Origin: Rhodobacterales bacterium 52_120_T64
GTDB lineage: Bacteria > Pseudomonadota > Alphaproteobacteria > Rhodobacterales > Rhodobacteraceae
Length of the DNA stretch: 64,000 nucleotides
Direction: 5' to 3'
NCBI GenBank assembly: GCA_002162875.1
Contig: MABA01000017.1
Coordinates: 62,001 to 126,000 of the forward strand
Part shown: positions 62,672 to 64,000 of the stretch, one piece after another
Position numbering within the stretch: the first letter of the stretch is position 1
Layout: each line of letters opens with the position of its first letter
Position numbers and translations under genes: made by a program
Notes under the pieces: model-generated
Seen by the model: only the letters and a program-made list of their open reading frames with translations
Database searches by the model: none
What the model was told of the DNA's origin: nothing

Positions 62672-63316
62672 TTAGGCAGCAATAGCGACGGGGGTGAACG
62701 AGTTATCCGGGAAGGATTGATCGAACCAGTATTCTACTAATTCTGGTGCAATTTTGGACTTGCGGCAGATGTTGGCCTTTACCGTTGCGTTGATGGGCCA
62801 GAGGCACGCCGAGATTTCCTCTACCCCTTCACCGCAGGTCCCGATCACGTCTGGAATCCAACCGATGCGGCGGTAGATTGGCAATGTGTGAGAATATACA
62901 ACACCAATGGAGCTTTCGAGACCGAAGCGAACGCCCAGTTCGCAACCTGACAGGATTAATGAGGCGGCAACTTTTCTTTGACCCTCGGATAGGCGCGGCG
63001 AGATGCAGAAACGCGTACATTCCCAAATGACGGGGCTGATGATCTTAATGCCCGCGAGATCACTGAAATGATCGTTCACCATAGTTTGCCCGACTGTGGG
63101 AAGAACACGGATAGAGCCGCCATGTGTTCCGTCCGGCGCCTCCCATATCGCATATAGAGGGTTCATCGCGTCGTATGCGTCAATTTCGTAACCGTTTTCA
63201 TCGACGGTGACATCCCAGCCGTGCCGAACTTTGAACTGACCGGCGCGATCTTTGAACATTGTGTCCTTTAGAATGGGAAAATTGTCTAGCTGGTCGGCGA
63301 ATATGTATTTGATCAA
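62672..63316 (-). CDS. luxI: Acyl-homoserine-lactone synthase
   Basis: A 214-residue LuxI-family autoinducer synthase. Conserved residues are seen in FKDRAGQFKVRHGW (Arg and Trp), YEIDAYD (Glu/Asp), GGSIRVLPT and WECTRFCI, which form the S-adenosylmethionine and acyl-chain site. The start is TTG at 63316 after ACGGAGCC; the next Met is at residue 20 and would remove conserved sequence. It follows luxR on the same strand by 94 nt, as in most Rhodobacteraceae luxRI pairs. Chain length of the signal cannot be read. Confidence 0.94.
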   Translation of the reverse strand: MIKYIFADQLDNFPILKDTMFKDRAGQFKVRHGWDVTVDENGYEIDAYDAMNPLYAIWEAPDGTHGGSIRVLPTVGQTMVNDHFSDLAGIKIISPVIWECTRFCISPRLSEGQRKVAASLILSGCELGVRFGLESSIGVVYSHTLPIYRRIGWIPDVIGTCGEGVEEISACLWPINATVKANICRKSKIAPELVEYWFDQSFPDNSFTPVAIAA

Positions 63317-63410
63317 GGCTGGCTCCGTTCGGTTTGGTTTCGAACAGGAGTACTTCGAGGATGGTTAACACTCGTCGAACGGTCGCAGACATAATAGTTT
63401 CCGCAACACC

Positions 63411-64000
63411 CTAGACAGCAATCACCCCACGAGCCAGCGCAATGGCTACGGCGTGGGTGGTATTCAACGCACCTAGTTTGTAGCGCGCGGAATCCACGTA
63501 CACACGCAGTGTATGTTCCGAAATCTTCAGGATTTCTGCAACCTTTCCGCGGCTTAACCCGATGCCAAGATATTTGAGCACATCTTGCTCGCGCGGCGAT
63601 AGATCACGGCCCTCAATTGGTTGGGCGGTATGGGTGGCGGCCAATGCTTTTTGGTGGAAATAGTGGGAAATTAGCATGAAATCATGCGCATGTTCACCGA
63701 TATAGCGCTCCCATCCAGGGTCACCGCTGTCGTGGTTGATCGCGAATATGGCAGCTTGGCCGTTAGGGCCGCGGATCGGGATCGTGTAGCCTTGACGGCC
63801 AACACCGAAATCTACAGCCTCGTTAAAAAACACCCGGGTGCGTTTGCTGGACCAATCCAGACGCTTCCAGTCTAGCGGATTAAACTGAAGCAATGCCCCG
63901 CGCACAACTGGGTCGATCAGCATGTAGTTTTGGTCTTCGTAGTGCTGCGCCCATTCGGGATCGTAGGTGGACGAAACGAAGGGTAATCCGTTCAGATTGG
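63411..64000 (-). CDS. luxR: LuxR-family autoinducer-binding regulator (5' end outside the window)
   Basis: At least 196 residues are encoded; the frame is open to the window edge, so the start lies beyond 64000. The autoinducer-binding domain shows the conserved PFVSSTYDPEWAQHYEDQNYM in two parts (PFVSSTYDPEW and HYEDQNYMLIDPVV), containing the Trp, Tyr and Asp that contact the lactone. The C-terminal LuxR helix-turn-helix reads LSPREQDVLKYLGIGLSRG and KISEHTLRVYVD. An internal ATG at 63923 would remove the signal-binding residues and is not the real start. It likely controls luxI. Confidence 0.93.
   Translation of the reverse strand, partial: NLNGLPFVSSTYDPEWAQHYEDQNYMLIDPVVRGALLQFNPLDWKRLDWSSKRTRVFFNEAVDFGVGRQGYTIPIRGPNGQAAIFAINHDSGDPGWERYIGEHAHDFMLISHYFHQKALAATHTAQPIEGRDLSPREQDVLKYLGIGLSRGKVAEILKISEHTLRVYVDSARYKLGALNTTHAVAIALARGVIAV

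Noticed and set aside
63198-63392. 64-codon frame upstream of and overlapping luxI, possible leader peptide
   Set aside because: Most of it is a shadow of luxI in another frame, with no ribosome-binding site or recognisable sequence.
1-64000. tRNA, rRNA, CRISPR array, insertion sequence or prophage
   Set aside because: No characteristic sequences, regular direct repeats, transposases or integrases were seen on either strand.

Overview
The window looks like a chromosomal segment of an alphaproteobacterium of the Rhodobacteraceae (Roseobacter) type. The reasons are the gene families and their neighbourhoods (gcvT-gcvH-gcvP, glnD-murJ, rsmI-yraN-gshB, trpS, TauE/SafE paired with a TIGR02186 protein, a luxR-luxI pair), the style of the proteins, and a moderate GC content. 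No rRNA, tRNA, insertion sequence, phage or CRISPR array was recognised. Assignments rest on reading translated sequence and motifs; no database search was run.

Region 1 (1-5.3 kb) is a carbon block on the + strand: gap, pgk, a Calvin-subtype class II aldolase, rpe, and an in-frame fusion of a thioredoxin-like domain with a phosphoglycolate-phosphatase domain. Region 2 (5.3-6.5 kb) is a ZntR/CadR-like MerR regulator divergent from a cation diffusion facilitator, with a textbook 19-bp-spacer MerR promoter between them.

Region 3 (6.5-26.3 kb) is the centrepiece: a complete reverse-acting dissimilatory sulfite reductase (rDsr) sulfur-oxidation locus. The operon reads dsrA-B-E-F-H-C-M-K-L-J-O-P, then a TrpD2-like gene, then dsrN. 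Diagnostic residues are in place (DsrE Cys78, DsrH Cys20, DsrC Cys98/Cys109, siroheme-cluster cysteines of DsrA). The oxidative direction is supported by dsrEFH and dsrL. Divergent from it is a minus-strand operon: a TauD-like dioxygenase, two unknown small proteins and cysG (siroheme synthesis). To the right lie dsrE2-tusA (sulfur carriers), an SqrR/BigR-type persulfide-sensing ArsR repressor (Cys34/Cys100), a SoxT/YeeE-type sulfur transporter and an Mrp/ApbC P-loop protein. Palindromes that could be the repressor's operators lie in all three promoter regions. Together the genes describe import and relay of reduced sulfur (SoxT-like, DsrE2, TusA, DsrEFH) to DsrC, oxidation to sulfite by siroheme-amide DsrAB, and electron transfer through DsrL and DsrMKJOP. 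A TauE/SafE exporter at 59.4 kb might remove sulfite.

Region 4 (26.4-43.7 kb) holds a cobalamin riboswitch with cbtB-cbtA (cobalt uptake), a lipoprotein endonuclease/phosphatase-fold protein, a cytochrome c, a phosphomannomutase, a DadA-like oxidase, a metallo-beta-lactamase-fold protein lacking part of its metal site, the glycine cleavage genes, glutaryl-CoA dehydrogenase, glycerate kinase, a GNAT protein, a Nudix hydrolase, gshB, yraN and rsmI. Between the GNAT and Nudix genes is a non-coding stretch with a strongly folded element closed by a 12-bp inverted repeat.

Region 5 (43.8-64 kb) is mostly housekeeping: an LpoA-like lipoprotein, glnD, murJ, a rhomboid without catalytic residues, trpS, a rhodanese whose Shine-Dalgarno lies in a 16-bp perfect hairpin, uspA, a histidine phosphatase, nfu, tsaB, rimI, a BMP-family nucleoside ABC transporter (four genes), TauE/SafE plus TIGR02186, a RecD-like helicase, and a luxI/luxR quorum-sensing pair with luxR cut by the window end.
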